Shown piece after piece: positions 60,461-64,000 of a DNA stretch of 64,000 nucleotides. The notes under the pieces were generated by a model. It made no database searches. It saw only the letters and a list, made by a program, of their open reading frames with translations, and was not told the DNA's origin. Each line of letters opens with the position of its first letter. Position 1 is the stretch's first letter. The translations under genes and the position numbers were made by a program. Source of the stretch: Fasciolopsis buskii (taxonomy: Eukaryota > Platyhelminthes > Trematoda > Plagiorchiida > Fasciolidae); contig LUCM01000151.1 of the NCBI GenBank assembly GCA_008360955.1, positions 226,478-290,477 on the forward strand. Reading direction: 5' to 3'.

Positions 60461-63400
60461 TTCGAATTTTATTCTAAAAGCCAGGCTAAACCATCAAAAC
60501 CCCAAGTGAATTAGGGACGCAATTTGGCACCCCTACTATGAATCCTAAATGGCCAGAATGGTTTTACGAAGTGAAGTCCTTTTATGGATTTTTGTTATGA
60601 ATTCGTGGTGGAATAAAAACAATGGCAGCTGAAGAACTTAATTCACATCCCACACATATGAATGTTGCTGCATTCCTCATCATGAACTGGGATGCAAAAC
60701 GAGATCTTTTGTTTTTTCTCCTCGCTTGTGCCGAATTCGGCTAATTTTGTTTTTGCCACCTCGACTGTCTGGTCGGTCTGTCATTGTTTCTGGAGCTCAT
60801 CGAGGGCGTCGCCCACTGGATACAGGCTGTCAGTTTCGTGTCTCCTTCACGGAATCAGTGAAAATATCTGTCTGGCACATTTTATGTATTAGAAAGATTA
60901 TTGATTGAATTCGCGTAAGAAATTTGGAAAAAGCCCACGCTGGAATCATCTGCTCCATTGGAAGGATTTGTAAGTTGATGCGAAGATCATAGCTTTGAAA
61001 CTGAAATGCCAGTTGCTGAATTGAAATACTCGGAAAAAACCTCAAAGGCAATAAATTCCTTGTCAACTCCTGTTAATCCTATATTTGAATTTAGTTTCAA
61101 ATAAACTCTTTGGGGTAAACTATTCAGTCAAAAATCCGAGAAGCGCTAATTAATAGAATTTCTGGGTCTTCATATGACAGGTAAGTTTCAGTACATGTTA
61201 AAGTTTTCGCAGGCGTCATGCAAATAACACTTCTGCCTCATTATTAACCTTGTCACGGAAACGTACCGTGGATAAACGACGACGCATTTTTCTGCTTTCG
61301 GAATAGAAAACACCACGCAAAACATTTCGTGGTTAACGTCAGATTTAGCACAATTGTACACTCGCTGCACAAATAAATGTCGGAGAAAATGTCGTCAGAC
61401 AAATGCATTTAAACAGGTGTTTTGATATCCATAAATGTAATACAACTTCCGATTCTCCATGTTCATCCATGTCACTAGACATAGATCGTGTGAGCTAGCG
61501 AATCTTACGACGTTTATTTGGTTGATGTAGAACTAACAAATGATATTTTCTAGGTGATAACGACTTGCGAGTCTCAGTTTTGTCTATCAAAAAAGAAAAT
61601 TTCTCTTAGACAAACCCATAGTTTTGCTTAATAGGAACTGAAACCACTGAACTTACTGTAGTCATTATTGGAAGCAACACTTAAATTTTAGCAATCACCG
61701 TCGGAGACAACAATCAAATTATAGCCTAACCCAATTAAACTAAAAGTATCGCAACTCAAAAATTCTTTCTTGGCTGTATGAGATTGGCTAGTGACACTGT
61801 TTGCTTTGAAACTCATTTGCAGCGATTGCCATCACCCTAAAGCAAGAAAGTTTGCTGTTTACTACGGACAACCAGTATTCGGAACAAATTACACGGGTTA
61901 ATTCGTGGGACTTAAACCTCGACTAGATCTTGATACACTGCGTCGCTTTCTTTGCCCAGCTGATGTCGATATGACTGTATTACCAAATAGTAAGTTAAAG
62001 CTTATTGGCAGAACGTAAGCATACACTGTGCCTTTCTCTGGTAAAATCATCTGGAATGCTGGGCATGTTTTAGTGAAAGCAGAAAACTTGACGCTGCTCA
62101 GCTATTTTCAACAATGTTTTATCAGTTTCAGACGTACTGTAGAACATTGACAGAGTAACAGGCTGCTTTTTACAACTAAACTGAGGAAAGGCATTTCCTG
62201 CCCAATGACTCGTTTGTGAATATGACCAACTAAAAACATCAACATACACTCCATGTTGTGCAGTGTCAATGGTCAAATCATGAAGAACAGACTATGGAAG
62301 GAGGACACAGGTCTGCTTTCTATCTTGGATGAACATTGTGTCCGATCTGGGTGACGAACTAAGGATGAAGTATTGTCAGTTAGGTACTTTAGCCATTGAG
62401 CTAAACAAAAAATGAAAAATTACAAATAAATCTTGAGATCGTTGCTCTTTGGTAGGTTTCAGTAGTAAAGAATTAGATTTGGCCGTAACATTAATATCAT
62501 ACAGCGAAGTCCCCAGTATGTAAAGGTCGAGCGTTTGCTATTCGAATATCCGTGGCCTGCAAAACCCAGAGACGTATGGGGCGATGCTGATGCCGGATAA
62601 ACCATTGAAAACGTGGCCAAAGTGTTTGGCTCTCATACTTCCCCTTGAATTTGCCTTCTTGTTCATCTGGTTGGATATGCACTACGGACAACTTTCAAAC
62701 GGGTTAAACAACGGTACAGTTCCGCCGCATTTTGTTTGTGCTTAGTTGGACACTGGTGCGAGAAGATGAATCACCTAAAACCAAAGTGATTTTCCCATTA
62801 ATTCTTAAACTACCAAAGTATAGACAAACCTTTCTAATGTCGATAACCTTTTATAACATGAGTTTTCGTGTTCCTACTGCCAAGATAAATTAGATGAAAA
62901 CGGCATAACTTCAAGCTTCTTGTTCCAAGACAGATGATTTTGCTTGCAGCTTTTGACCATGACGTTACAATTGTCGACTCATAGGGGTAGTTTGTCATGA
63001 CAACATATGTTCACGCAAAACAAGGTGTTAACGAATCCAGTCTATTTATAATATGACAGTAATAGACGTTTGAGTGGAACATTTTTTGTATTGTAGTGCT
63101 ATTCCAGTGCAGAAATATCACCGTCTGTTATAATCAGTCGTGAGGGCCCAGAGAAGCTGGGTCTGTCATGACTATAAACGAAAATTCGCTGTTAAATTGG
63201 GAGAGGTTTAAATGTGAAAATCACGAAATCACTGACTAAATGACTCCACATACCATATCGCTGTCCGTATTGTTTCCTTATGCGTGATTGTATAGGTTTA
63301 GAGTTCTTTATTCCACATGCGAAGATTTTTGTCACTTTTTCTTATGATATAAATTTGTTTGAAACAATATAGGGCACATTTTATCGAATTACTCTATCTT

Positions 63401-64000
63401 ATAAAATTATTATGCATTTCACTATATAATATATTTTTGTGGCATGTCATGTTATATGCTTGCATTTGCATTTAATATTCAATATTGCAATCATTGTTTT
63501 GAAACCATAGCAAAACGTTTTTGATAATTGGAGGCGAAAATCTAATTTCAAAATGCCTATCAAAGCAAAAGCTAAAACGCACACTGTTTCGGGAAGCAAT
63601 TCAATATTCCGTTTTTAAGCATCTACACCTTACTCTACTCTATATGCCTGTGTAAGCCTGATTCCCTGGATCAAGTAGCTGAATTAAAATACTGGTATGT
63701 ATGCAGCATCAGCGCCACTAGCGAAGATAAACCATTGGAGTTGTTCCCATCTGCGGAGAATACTTAACCCTAAGTGTGAAGCATGAAGCATACTGCCGGT
63801 TACTGCGTACCGTTTTGCCAAAATGAATGAGAAACGCTTCGATGTAAGAGTCTGAGTCTTTCGATCCAATAAAAAAGGAAAGGACATGGATTGGGTCAAT
63901 AAACAGCCGAAATTTCTGTCATAACAGGTAAACTTTAAAAACAGTTTGGATTACATCTTTAAAATGGTTGATAGTTTTACTAGAAACTTGGGCTCACGAT
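60461..64000. other. No gene recognised
   Basis: Short overlapping frames on both strands (for example 60692-61066, 62070-62276, 62497-62691) show no domain. The stretch near 63340-63500 is very AT-rich. The window ends without a recognisable feature. Confidence 0.5.

Noticed and set aside
1..64000. Prokaryotic features (operons, Shine-Dalgarno sites, CRISPR, insertion sequences, attachment sites)
   Set aside because: None was seen; GT-AG introns and LINE relics show that this is animal nuclear DNA.

Overview
This is eukaryotic, intron-rich, repeat-laden DNA. The best-supported reading is a flatworm, probably a digenean trematode. The only gene I can identify is split into GT-AG exons with kilobase introns, and the recognisable retroelements (an RTE-clade LINE, a CR1-like LINE and an LTR remnant) resemble trematode families. 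The species cannot be fixed from the window.

Region 1, about 1-11.9 kb (+ strand): the 3' end of a KCNQ/Kv7 voltage-gated potassium channel gene. Five exons (4693-5092, 9028-9124, 11061-11187, 11235-11303, 11363-11895) join in a consistent phase into 407 C-terminal residues. They encode the A-B linker end, helix B, helix C, the helix D coiled coil and a divergent tail. The S1-S6 membrane domain and helix A are not visible and should lie 5' of the window.

Region 2, about 12-31.3 kb: no gene I can name. One possible small two-exon gene (16957-17483, unknown function) and a low-stop open stretch near 20 kb are the only coding candidates.

Region 3, about 31.3-37.3 kb: a nest of dead retrotransposons. 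A near full-length RTE-like LINE (+, about 31320-34833) carries endonuclease, reverse transcriptase and the C-terminal region, riddled with stops. A solo-LTR-like insertion (about 34024-34511, opposite strand) splits its C-terminal region. Just beyond, on the - strand, lies the 3' half of a CR1-like LINE (about 37335-35890).

Region 4, about 37.4-64 kb: mostly anonymous sequence. It holds a ~450-bp direct duplication joined by a single undetermined base (n at 45724), two diverged copies of a dispersed repeat (about 56.3-56.75 and 59.53-59.98 kb) that share a possible - strand protein segment, and two tRNA-like (SINE-type) fragments.

I found no bacterial-type system, CRISPR array, operon or convincing functional tRNA/rRNA gene, and nothing I would call a new biological system. 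The most useful leads are the nested retroelements, the duplicated n-joined block, the repeat pair near 56 and 59 kb, and the candidate small gene near 17 kb.
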